Of a stretch of DNA of 64,000 nucleotides, positions 28,202 to 35,941 are shown in pieces. Each line of letters begins with the position of its first letter. Within the stretch, counting starts at the first letter, position 1. Source of the DNA: a bacterium (GTDB lineage Bacteria > Electryoneota > RPQS01). Under the pieces are notes generated by a model. It saw only the letters and a program-made list of their open reading frames with translations, searched no databases and had not been told where the DNA came from. The stretch spans positions 1-64,000 of the forward strand of contig JADKHW010000006.1 in NCBI GenBank assembly GCA_016721565.1, in the 5' to 3' direction. The position numbers were made by a program, and so were the translations under genes.

Positions 28202-28609
28202 GTGAGTTCGATTGATACATTGCTAACGCGCTTGCAGCAGATTCAACCGGTCGGCAGTCCAACTACTGCTCCGGTTACGAGACCAGTTCAACCGCAGCCG
28301 CAAATTTCAAACGGCAAGTTTGGCGAGTTGTTTGAGCAAACGGTACGCGATACGCAGCCGGTGAAGTTCTCGACACACGCGCAAAATCGTTTGCAACATC
28401 GCCAGATAAGCTTGACCGATCCGCAAGTCGCGCGCTTGGAAAAAGGCGTCACCAGCGCGGCGGACAAAGGAGCGGAATCTTCGCTCGTATTGCTTGATAA
28501 CTTAGCATTCATCGTGAGTGTGCGCAACCGGACAGTAGTAACAGCACTGGACCAAGCACAGACAAATTCTCACGTCTTCACACAAATTGATAGTGCAGTA
28601 ATCGCATAA
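28202..28609 (+). CDS. TIGR02530-type flagellar operon protein
   Basis: A 135-residue cytoplasmic protein with GTG start at 28202. The conserved C-terminal block reads VKFSTHAQNRLQHRQISLTD, then LVLLDNLAFIVSVRNRTVVT and VFTQIDSAVIA, which matches the small family found between flgD and flgE in Firmicutes and other groups. Its biochemical role is not established; position implies hook assembly. The N-terminal 50 residues are Pro/Gln-rich and probably disordered. Confidence 0.85.
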   Translation: MSSIDTLLTRLQQIQPVGSPTTAPVTRPVQPQPQISNGKFGELFEQTVRDTQPVKFSTHAQNRLQHRQISLTDPQVARLEKGVTSAADKGAESSLVLLDNLAFIVSVRNRTVVTALDQAQTNSHVFTQIDSAVIA

Positions 28610-28619
28610 AACAGTAACA

Positions 28620-28671
28620 GGGCCGGTCCTCTTGCAGGAGGCCCCAACACGGGCGGAACGATTGACGCCCG
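28620..28671 (+). promoter_or_regulatory. Two tandem RNA hairpins in the flgE leader
   Basis: Hairpin 1: gggcc (28620-28624) and tcct (28627-28630) pair with agga (28636-28639) and ggccc (28640-28644) around loop cttgc. Hairpin 2: cgggcg (28650-28655) with cgcccg (28666-28671). Both precede the flgE ribosome site AAGGGA. No T run, so more likely translational control or mRNA processing than termination. Confidence 0.4.
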
Positions 28672-28687
28672 AAAAGGGAACCACATT

Positions 28688-30361
28688 ATGATGACATCAC
28701 TTTTCAGCGCCGTGGCGGGTCTTTCGACTCACCAAACGAAGATGGACGTCATTGGCGACAATCTCGCCAACGTCAACACCATTGGCTTCAAGACGAGCCG
28801 CGTGTCGTTTGCGACAGGCTTCTCACAGCTCTTGCAGCCGGCGGAAGGTCCAATTGATGAGCGCGGCGGTAGTAACGGCATTGAAGTCGGCTTGGGAACG
28901 CGTATCAACTCAATCGATCGCGTCTTCTCGCAGGGCAATTTTGAAAACACGGGCAATCGCAACGACTTAGCAATTCAAGGCGATGGCTTTTTCGTCCTGG
29001 GCGATGGTCAGCGTCAATACTTCGCACGCGCCGGAAATTTTCAGGTTGACGCAGACGGTTCGCTGCTCGCAGCCGGTGGTCGTATGCATGTGTTAGGTCG
29101 TGCGGCAGATAAAAACGGCGTTTTGATTCCTTCTTCAGCAATCGAGCCTTTGAAACTCCCGTTCGGTGAAAAGGATCCGGCTCGTGCCACGACTGAAATT
29201 CGCTATTTCTGTAACTTGGATGCCAACTCATCTAAGCTGCAAACTTACTCGGCATCTTTTGCGTTCATTTCTGAAGGAATTCCGGCGAACCGATTGACCG
29301 AGTTAAACTCGCTTGACCAAGCAACTGCTCCAATGGACGACGGTGATGTCATCCGCTTGACGGCAACGCGTCGCGACGGTACCTCTGTGAACATCGAGTT
29401 CACATATGGCGAAAGCAATGACGGCACGACTGTTGGCGACTTACTCGACCACTTCAATTCATCGGCCGGATTTGATTCTGAATCGCAGACCGGCTCCAAA
29501 TTGGCCGTCGATGCCTCAGGCAAGATGATTCTCAAGGATAATCTGGCTGGCAATAGCCAGACGACTATTTCGATGGCGTTTGAAGACCTTCAGGGGTCAA
29601 CGGCTTCATCCGTATTGTTACCGACGTTCGTGAATACGGAAACCGGTTTGACCGGAACTCACTCGGCTTCGATCTATGTTTACGACAGCCGCGGCGAACG
29701 TCACAAAGTTGAAGTGAACTTCACGCAAGACACATCGTCTGAGAACAAGTGGAAATGGGAAGCAATTGTTGACGACGGCGGTGTTGACGAAATCAACAAC
29801 TTCCTGGCAGGCAACAATGGCGAAGTGAGTTTCAACAGCGACGGTTCGCTCCTAAGTTTTGACGGTGGCCCGTTGACATTTACGCCGCCGCAAGCGCAGT
29901 CGCTGGTTGTGAATTTGAATGCAGGCACGGTCGGAACGTTTGACGGTATCACCCAGTTCTCGTCGCCGACGACGACGATCGCATTGCACCAAGACGGCCA
30001 TGCGATGGGTGTTCTGTCCGACTTCACGGTTGACAATGAAGGTAAGATTATTGGCAGCTATTCCAACGGCATTTCGCGTACGCTTGGCCAGATTGCACTG
30101 GCGCGTTTCGCGAACCCCTCTGGTTTGACGCTGTCGGGTGAGAATATTTACAGTGCGACGGTAAACTCAGGTGATCCACTGATTGGTGTTGACAACGGAA
30201 ATGTCAACCAAATCTACGCGGGTTATTTGGAACTTAGCACGGTGGACATGGCGGAACAATTTACGGAGATGATTATCGCTCAAAGAGGTTTTCAGGCAGC
30301 GTCTCGTGTGATCACGATCGTTGACCAGCTTCTGAACGAAGTCACACAGCTCAAGCGGTAA
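28688..30361 (+). CDS. flgE: Flagellar hook protein FlgE
   Basis: A 557-residue hook subunit. The N-terminal axial helix (SLFSAVAGLSTHQTKMDVIG then DNLANVNTIGFKTSRV) and C-terminal axial helix (AEQFTEMIIAQRGFQAASRV) form the D0 domain, and the middle is a long variable D1/D2 region with FlgE-specific YVYDSRGERHKVEVNF. ATG 28688 is followed by a second ATG; AAGGGA lies upstream. It is larger than the enteric protein (402 residues), as is common outside Proteobacteria. Confidence 0.95.
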   Translation: MMTSLFSAVAGLSTHQTKMDVIGDNLANVNTIGFKTSRVSFATGFSQLLQPAEGPIDERGGSNGIEVGLGTRINSIDRVFSQGNFENTGNRNDLAIQGDGFFVLGDGQRQYFARAGNFQVDADGSLLAAGGRMHVLGRAADKNGVLIPSSAIEPLKLPFGEKDPARATTEIRYFCNLDANSSKLQTYSASFAFISEGIPANRLTELNSLDQATAPMDDGDVIRLTATRRDGTSVNIEFTYGESNDGTTVGDLLDHFNSSAGFDSESQTGSKLAVDASGKMILKDNLAGNSQTTISMAFEDLQGSTASSVLLPTFVNTETGLTGTHSASIYVYDSRGERHKVEVNFTQDTSSENKWKWEAIVDDGGVDEINNFLAGNNGEVSFNSDGSLLSFDGGPLTFTPPQAQSLVVNLNAGTVGTFDGITQFSSPTTTIALHQDGHAMGVLSDFTVDNEGKIIGSYSNGISRTLGQIALARFANPSGLTLSGENIYSATVNSGDPLIGVDNGNVNQIYAGYLELSTVDMAEQFTEMIIAQRGFQAASRVITIVDQLLNEVTQLKR

Positions 30362-30371
30362 GCTAAACAGC

Positions 30372-30404
30372 CGTACGGCGCGCCCTCCCCGGGCGCGCCG
30401 TACG
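30372..30404 (+). repeat. Strong hairpin between flgE and fliL
   Basis: A perfect 14-bp stem: cgtacggcgcgccc (30372-30385) and gggcgcgccgtacg (30391-30404) with loop TCCCC. It starts 10 nt after the flgE stop. No T run follows, so it may stabilise the flgE message or attenuate read-through into fliL. Confidence 0.7.
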
Positions 30405-30514
30405 TCCCGTGCCGCAGGGCAATTGTTCCAGTCTGTTTCCCCTCATACCGTCGCCATCGTTAACGTTTCGTCCGCGCTCCGCGGTCGGCACAACTCTTCG
30501 TCACAAGGTGAGAG

Positions 30515-31081
30515 ATGGCAAAAGAAAAACCCGCAAAACCAGAAGCACCGGTGCCCGCGCCTGAGCCAAAGAAGAAATCGCCGCTGATGAAGTACCTCAT
30601 CATCGCGGGTATACTCATTGCTCAGACTGCGGCAGCATATTTCGTTCAAAAGATGATCTTCTTTCCAAGCCCTGAAGCGACGATTGAGCAATCCACTGAA
30701 GAGGAATCGGGAACCACCGAAGAATCGGAAGCAGAATCGTCTGAGGAAGGCGGCAAGAAGGAAGGCGAAGCCAAGGGCGGCGCCTCAATCGCTTTGCTCG
30801 ACGAGATCATTGTGAACCCGGCTGGCACCGGTGGCCGCAGATTCCTTTCGACTATCGTTGGCTTGACGTTGAAAGACGGCAAAAGCGACGCCGCAGTGCA
30901 AGGACAAATGCCAATAATTCGTGATGCCGCGATCACTCTACTTTCATCTAAGACTCTCGATCAACTCGCCAGTGTTGCATATCGCGACTCTATTCGCCAA
31001 GAGTTAATGGCTACCGTGAACGGTCTCGTTAAAGAGAAACCCGTGACCGGCGTTGTGTTCTCAACATGCGTCCTGCAATAG
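30515..31081 (+). CDS. fliL: Flagellar basal-body associated protein FliL
   Basis: A 188-residue FliL with a cytoplasmic Pro/Lys-rich start (EKPAKPEAPVPAPEPKKKSP), one membrane helix (YLIIAGILIAQTAAAYFVQ, about 28-46), an acidic linker (60-85) and the periplasmic stomatin-like domain (IVNPAGTGGRRFLSTIVGLT ... LLSSKTLDQLASVAYRDSIR). FliL supports stator function around the motor. The start follows AAGGTGAG. It lies 153 nt after flgE, past a strong hairpin, and is followed within 10 nt by fliM. Confidence 0.92.
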   Translation: MAKEKPAKPEAPVPAPEPKKKSPLMKYLIIAGILIAQTAAAYFVQKMIFFPSPEATIEQSTEEESGTTEESEAESSEEGGKKEGEAKGGASIALLDEIIVNPAGTGGRRFLSTIVGLTLKDGKSDAAVQGQMPIIRDAAITLLSSKTLDQLASVAYRDSIRQELMATVNGLVKEKPVTGVVFSTCVLQ

Positions 31082-31088
31082 CACGAAT

Positions 31089-32078
31089 ATGAGCAAGATG
31101 CTCACACAAGACGAAATCGATTCGCTACTCCGGAATGTAGCGTCGGGTGAAACCGTTGAACCGAGCAGTACGTCGACGGATCGACCCGTGCACCTCTATG
31201 ATTTCAAGCATCCGGATCGCATGTCGAAGGATCAAGTGCGCGCATTGCGTACGATCCATGACGGGTTCGCGCGTGCTTTCGGCACGTACCTGTCAGGTAC
31301 ACTGCGCACGCTAGTGGATATCAATCTGCTGTCTATCGATCAAGCAGCTTATTCCGAGTACATGCTGTCGCTCTCTGTGCCGTCCTGTCTCTACATCGTT
31401 TCATCCAATCAGCTTAAGGGCTCGGTAATTCTCGAAGTGTCACCGCAATTCTCGCTTTTGGTTGTGGATCGGTTGTTAGGCGGACTTGGCACCCGACAAG
31501 AGATCATGCGCGAAATGACGATCATTGAACAGACGATTCTTCGCCGCGTCATTGAGTCCGGCTTATCCTCGCTCTCGGATGCGTGGCGCACGGTGCATCC
31601 AATGTCATTGTATGTCGAATCATACGAAGCAAATCCGCAGTTCGTGCAGATTGCGCCAGCGTCTGAATCTGCGGTCGTAATTTCGTGTGAAATTGTCATT
31701 CGGGATTTCACATATCCGATGAATCTGTGTTTTCCCTACTTTGTGCTCGAACCGTTGTTGGGCAATCTGTCCACTGGCTGGGCAAACATGACGACGAAAC
31801 AGATTCATCCCGCAGAGAAAAATGAACTAATTGAACGTGTTCGTTTGAGCAAGTTGCCTGTGCGCGCTCAACTAGGTTCAACTACGATAACCATGCACGA
31901 TTACCTATCGCTAAAGTTAGGGGACGTCGTGTTGCTCGATCAAAGAGTGGAAGACCCCGTTAAAGTGTGGGTAGATAGAAAAGTGAAGTTCTGGGCAGAG
32001 CCTGGCAACTCAAAGTACCAACAAGCTATTCGCATAACGCGAGTTATTTCTGATCAAGAGGAGATAGTCCATGAGTGA
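31089..32078 (+). CDS. fliM: Flagellar motor switch protein FliM
   Basis: A 329-residue C-ring protein. ATG 31089 is preferred because it starts at the CheY-binding peptide (MSKMLTQDEIDSLL); the frame extends upstream to 31053 inside fliL. The CheC-like middle domain and the C-terminal SpoA domain (LSKLPVRAQLGSTTITMHDY then LSLKLGDVVLLDQ) are clear. Presence of the N-terminal peptide implies control by phospho-CheY although no che gene is in the window. It overlaps fliY by 8 nt. Confidence 0.95.
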   Translation: MSKMLTQDEIDSLLRNVASGETVEPSSTSTDRPVHLYDFKHPDRMSKDQVRALRTIHDGFARAFGTYLSGTLRTLVDINLLSIDQAAYSEYMLSLSVPSCLYIVSSNQLKGSVILEVSPQFSLLVVDRLLGGLGTRQEIMREMTIIEQTILRRVIESGLSSLSDAWRTVHPMSLYVESYEANPQFVQIAPASESAVVISCEIVIRDFTYPMNLCFPYFVLEPLLGNLSTGWANMTTKQIHPAEKNELIERVRLSKLPVRAQLGSTTITMHDYLSLKLGDVVLLDQRVEDPVKVWVDRKVKFWAEPGNSKYQQAIRITRVISDQEEIVHE

Positions 32079-32946
32079 GACTTTTCGTATTCCCGTAACC
32101 GAAGACTCGCGAATTCGTGCGGAAAAGCAGTTCGCGCTGCAGCTCTCGAAGAATCTCGGATCATATATCGAGCGACAGCTTGAAGTTTCCGTAGACGGGC
32201 CGTATGCTTTTGATTTCAAGGAAGTCAAAGCTCTATTGCCCGGCGAAGTTGTTGCCTGCAGCGTTAGTACTGTGGATTTGTCAATAGGACGAACGCAGTT
32301 CTTGATGAGCAAGCAAGTTGCAGCCGTTATCGCAGATCTTCTCAATATGGGCGATGGCTCGGCGCAATTTGTTGCTGAAGAGCATCTTGAAACAGTGCGT
32401 GACTTGTTCAAAGAAACAGTTGGAGCATACTTCAGCGAAATTGGCAAGGGCGGCGGACCTCATCACATCGCAGAAGAAGCTCGCGCAGTTGTCATGGACA
32501 TCTCACCGTCGGACTTTGTCGGCTCGTGGACTGTCAGTGTCTTGAACGCTGGACCCGATCCGGCACTCACGATTGTAAAGATAACCAGTAACGAGCTGAT
32601 AGATGCACTCTTCCCGCCAAAGAACTTGCCGAAGAAAAGCGCGAGCGGGAACGAGGGTGTTGAGCTTATTGATCCGATGCTCAAAAAAGAGATGAGCCTC
32701 GTGATGGATATTGAGCTACCTATCTCGATTGAGCTTGGCCGCACGCACATGTTGATTCGAGATATTGTCAAGCTATCCCCCGGTTCTGTGGTAGAATTGG
32801 ACAAGCTCTCCGGTGAACCGGTTGACTTGTATGTGAACAGTAAGCGCTTTGCACGCGGCGAGGTCGTTGTTATTGAAGAGAACTTCGCGGTGCGCATTAC
32901 TGAGTTGATTAACCCTGAAGAACGTTTCGCGAGCAGCAAGAACTAA
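32071..32946 (+). CDS. fliY: FliN/FliY-type motor switch protein with CheC-like domain
   Basis: A 291-residue FliN with an N-terminal extension like FliY. The SpoA domain lies at the C-terminus (LVMDIELPISIELGRTHMLI, then IVKLSPGSVVELDKLSGEPV and RITELINPEERF). The N-terminal 190 residues have the CheC/CheX fold pattern. The phosphatase motif expected as (S/D)-x3-E-x2-N appears as D-L-F-K-E-T-V-G (near residue 113), with Gly in place of Asn, so phospho-CheY hydrolysis is doubtful. It follows fliM and precedes fliO; the cheY that sits next to fliY in Bacillus is absent. Confidence 0.9.
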   Translation: MSETFRIPVTEDSRIRAEKQFALQLSKNLGSYIERQLEVSVDGPYAFDFKEVKALLPGEVVACSVSTVDLSIGRTQFLMSKQVAAVIADLLNMGDGSAQFVAEEHLETVRDLFKETVGAYFSEIGKGGGPHHIAEEARAVVMDISPSDFVGSWTVSVLNAGPDPALTIVKITSNELIDALFPPKNLPKKSASGNEGVELIDPMLKKEMSLVMDIELPISIELGRTHMLIRDIVKLSPGSVVELDKLSGEPVDLYVNSKRFARGEVVVIEENFAVRITELINPEERFASSKN

Positions 32947-32948
32947 TA

Positions 32949-33290
32949 ATGGGTGTTGACGTTTTCAAAACCTTCGCGGCGCTGGCTTTTGTTCTCGGAC
33001 TCATCTTTGTCCTGGCATGGGCCTATCGTAAATACCTTCCGACCGGTTCGCCGGTTGGCAAGGAGCAAGAGGGTTGGCGCGTGTTAGGCTCGCGCATGCT
33101 AGGCCCGGGCCGTCAGATTATTGTGATAGAAGTTGGGCATAAGCTGCTTTTGGTCGGCTTGACAAAAGAAAACATGAATAGTCTAATGGAAATAGATTCT
33201 GATGAGGATCGCAAATTGGTGATTGATGCTCTTTCGAGCAAGCCATCCACTTCTTTTGCGGATATCCTGAAAAGGACCAAATCCGAGTGA
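32949..33290 (+). CDS. fliO: Flagellar biosynthetic protein FliO
   Basis: A 113-residue FliO: one N-terminal membrane helix (TFAALAFVLGLIFVLAWAYR) and a short cytoplasmic domain with GSRMLGPGRQIIVIEVGHKL. FliO assists assembly of the FliP pore complex. It starts two nt after fliY and overlaps fliP by 4 nt. Sequence conservation is low, as usual; the position decides the call. Confidence 0.9.
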   Translation: MGVDVFKTFAALAFVLGLIFVLAWAYRKYLPTGSPVGKEQEGWRVLGSRMLGPGRQIIVIEVGHKLLLVGLTKENMNSLMEIDSDEDRKLVIDALSSKPSTSFADILKRTKSE

Positions 33291-34020
33291 AGCGTTCATT
33301 GATTTTCCTCGGGCTTCTCTTGTTTGCGTCGCAGGTATTTGCACAAGCGCTGCCGACAATCTCATTGCAAGTGGACAGCAGTCCGGATCCCGCGAAGACT
33401 GTGACGACGCTACAAATCGTCGGTTTGATGACGATGTTGGCCCTCGCACCGGCGTTGGTCTTGATGATGACAAGCTTTACGCGCATCATCATCGTATTTC
33501 ACTTCCTGCGGCAGGCGATGGGTGCTGCGCAGGTCCCGCCCGCGCAATTGATGGTGGGATTGGCCCTCATTCTCACGTTTTACATTATGTCTCCCGCGAT
33601 TAATGAGGCCAACACGAAGGGTTTGCAACCTTATATGCGTGGCGAAATTGAACAGAAACAGGCATGGGAATCTGCCTCGAAGCCATTTAAAGAATTTATG
33701 CTTCGGCAAGTTCGTGAAAAAGACCTTGCACTATTTGCCCAAATGGCGAACGACACCGCGCCTGCAAATCTTTCTGAAATTGGTATGTCAGTGCTTCTGC
33801 CTGCTTACGTTGTGAGTGAATTGCGGATCGCTTTCCAAATTGGCTTTGTAATTTATCTTCCGTTCCTAATTATAGATATGGTGGTTTCATCTGTACTGCT
33901 CGCAATGGGAATGATGATGCTCCGCCCGTAACGGTAAGTTTGCCGTTCAAAATCCTCTTATTTGTGATGGTCGACGGCTGGTATCTATTGGTTCAATCGC
34001 TTGTAAAGAGTTTTCACTAA
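33287..34020 (+). CDS. fliP: Flagellar export gate protein FliP, frameshifted near the 3' end
   Basis: Core export-gate subunit: signal peptide (MKRSLIFLGLLLFASQVFAQ), then helices with LVLMMTSFTRIIIVFHFLRQ and VSELRIAFQIGFVIYLPFLI. The uninterrupted frame stops at 33931 after GMMMLRP. The missing tail is in the next frame: SLPFKILLFVMVDGWYLLVQ and SLVKSFH, ending at 34020. Adding one C in the CC at 33922-33923 restores M-M-L-P-P-V-T-V-S-L-P-F and a protein of about 244 residues, the normal length. Given the invariant sequence on both sides, a consensus error is likely. GTG start at 33287 overlaps fliO. Confidence 0.92.
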
Positions 34021-34028
34021 GGAATGTC

Positions 34029-34298
34029 ATGACACAAGAACTTGCCGCATATCTCACTAGTCAAGCGCTAACTACTGCGTTGATCGTCAGTGCGCCAATG
34101 CTGTTGGCAGGAATGATCGTCGGTATTGCCGTGTCGATTTTTCAAGCGGTGACGCAAATTAATGAAATGACACTGGCCTTTGTGCCGAAGATTGTCGTTA
34201 CAGCCCTTGCATTGCTGATCTTTATGCAATGGATGGCGGCTAAACTTGTAGATTTCATGCAGTACATTTTTGCACTTATTCCCAGTATCGCAAAATGA
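34029..34298 (+). CDS. fliQ: Flagellar export gate protein FliQ
   Basis: An 89-residue protein with two membrane helices (ALIVSAPMLLAGMIVGIAVS and FVPKIVVTALALLIFMQWMA) joined by the conserved loop IFQAVTQINEMTL. FliQ packs around FliP/FliR in the export gate. It is preceded by AAGGA and lies eight nt beyond the restored fliP stop. Its 3' end overlaps the HDOD gene by 4 nt. Confidence 0.95.
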   Translation: MTQELAAYLTSQALTTALIVSAPMLLAGMIVGIAVSIFQAVTQINEMTLAFVPKIVVTALALLIFMQWMAAKLVDFMQYIFALIPSIAK

Positions 34299-35149
34299 AG
34301 TCACGTGAAGAAATTGCTGAAACTCTGCGCGGCATCAAAAACCTGCCAACGTTACCCGACGTTGCCACGAAGGTCTTACAACTATCGGAAGATCCCGATG
34401 TGTCACAAAAGGACATTGCTGACGCAGTCGAGTGTGATCCGGCGATTGCAACGCGCTTGTTGAAGCTGGTAAACTCGCCGTATTTTGGCATTCGCGGCAC
34501 TGTGACGAGCATTCAGCAGTCCTTGGTGTTCTTGGGGGTCTCTAATTTGCGCAATTTGGTGCTCTCTACGAGTGTGATGGATCTCTTCAGTCAAGATGGT
34601 GAAGTAGGTTCATACGCGCGCCGAGGTTTGTGGGTGCACTCGATGGCAACCGCACTCACCGCACGTGAGTTGTCGAGAAAGATGCGCGTGTCTGACTCTG
34701 AAGTTGCGTTTACCGCCGGTCTCATCCATGATGTCGGCAAGGTTGTTCTTGACAAGTATTTTCACGAGGAATTTAAACGCATCGTTGAATTAATGGATGC
34801 GCATAATGCGTCCATGATGGATGCGGAAACGGCCGTGCTCGGAATGAACCATGCTGAAGTTGGCTTATACATGGCTCACATGTGGTCGCTTCCCGAGGTT
34901 TTGGTGGACGCGGTTGGTTGTCATCATGCACCGCGCTCCGCTCGGAAAGATCCACAACTTGCCGCACTGATCGGGTATGCTGATCACGTTGTGCGTATGC
35001 TCCAACTTGGAAATGGCGGAGGCGAGGCACCAGAGCTTGATGATCAGTTCCAAGCAGCACTGCCATTACCAGATGGAGCTCTTGAACAATTCTGCGAAGA
35101 AGCGGGCGAGTCGCTTGAAGAGCAGGTCAATTCGCTCGTCGGACTGTAA
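34295..35149 (+). CDS. HDOD-domain signalling protein inserted between fliQ and fliR
   Basis: A 284-residue soluble protein. Residues 1-205 form an HDOD domain (IKNLPTLPDVATKVLQL, IATRLLKLVNSPYFG, LVFLGVSNLRNLVLST) and it keeps the HD pair HDVGK (about residue 147) plus CHHAP, where many HDOD proteins lose the metal ligands. The C-terminal 70 residues are acidic. HDOD proteins are signalling scaffolds, some tied to motility and c-di-GMP. Overlap with fliQ and a six-nt gap to fliR show it is part of the operon. This gene is not a normal member of the fliP-Q-R block. Confidence 0.9.
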   Translation: MKSREEIAETLRGIKNLPTLPDVATKVLQLSEDPDVSQKDIADAVECDPAIATRLLKLVNSPYFGIRGTVTSIQQSLVFLGVSNLRNLVLSTSVMDLFSQDGEVGSYARRGLWVHSMATALTARELSRKMRVSDSEVAFTAGLIHDVGKVVLDKYFHEEFKRIVELMDAHNASMMDAETAVLGMNHAEVGLYMAHMWSLPEVLVDAVGCHHAPRSARKDPQLAALIGYADHVVRMLQLGNGGGEAPELDDQFQAALPLPDGALEQFCEEAGESLEEQVNSLVGL

Positions 35150-35155
35150 GCTTTT

Positions 35156-35938
35156 ATGGAATTGCCGTTCAGTCTCTCCTCGATTGAGCACTTCGTTCTA
35201 ATCTTTATTCGCATTGCATCTGCTCTGGCAGTATTGCCGATCTTTCGGCATCGCTCAGTGCCTGCCTCGCTTAAAGCAGGACTTGCTCTTTCGTTGACAT
35301 TTCTGATTGCACCGACCATTGCGCCAGCGTCGACGCACCCGAGTGGAACGATTGCCGACTATTTGGTGATGGGGCTCAGCGAGACAGTATGCGGGTTGTT
35401 GATGGGGTTTGCTGGACAGTTTGTGTTCTATGCTATCGAAATTTGCGGTAGGATTCTAGGTTTGCAATCGGGGCTTTCGATTGTTGCGACAATTGATCCA
35501 AATAGCGAACAGCAGAGCGACGTATTAACGCAAATCTATGAATTGCTTGCAATGCTCGTCTTTCTGTCTCTTGACGGACATTTGATGATGCTGCAAGCTC
35601 TTCGCTCGAGCTTTGACACAATCGGGATCGGATCTGTTGCAATCGACGGCAAACTTGCGGAGTGGTCGGTAGCGCAAGCCGGAATCGTTCTATCGCGAGG
35701 TATTCAGTTGGCCGCACCGATGATGGTGACTCTATTCTTGAGCGATGTGGCACTCGGAATTCTTACGCGAGTTGCGCCGACCATGAACGTCTTTGTTCTT
35801 GGGTTTCCGCTTAAAATCGGAATCACACTTCTATTTGCGTCACTAACAGCCAGCACGGTTGCAGCAATCTTCGCATCACAGTACAGTCAGTTCATGCAAG
35901 AGATGCCGACTTTCTTACGGATTCTATCCGGACACTAG
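35156..35938 (+). CDS. fliR: Flagellar export gate protein FliR
   Basis: A 260-residue membrane protein with about six helices, including FIRIASALAVLPIFRHRSVP, GLLMGFAGQFVFYAIEICGR (then ILGLQSGLSI) and VNVFVLGFP-like MNVFVLGFPLKIGITLLFAS, all in their family places. FliR completes the FliPQR gate at the base of the export channel. It sits six nt after the HDOD gene and three nt before flhB. Confidence 0.95.
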   Translation: MELPFSLSSIEHFVLIFIRIASALAVLPIFRHRSVPASLKAGLALSLTFLIAPTIAPASTHPSGTIADYLVMGLSETVCGLLMGFAGQFVFYAIEICGRILGLQSGLSIVATIDPNSEQQSDVLTQIYELLAMLVFLSLDGHLMMLQALRSSFDTIGIGSVAIDGKLAEWSVAQAGIVLSRGIQLAAPMMVTLFLSDVALGILTRVAPTMNVFVLGFPLKIGITLLFASLTASTVAAIFASQYSQFMQEMPTFLRILSGH

Positions 35939-35941
35939 CTC

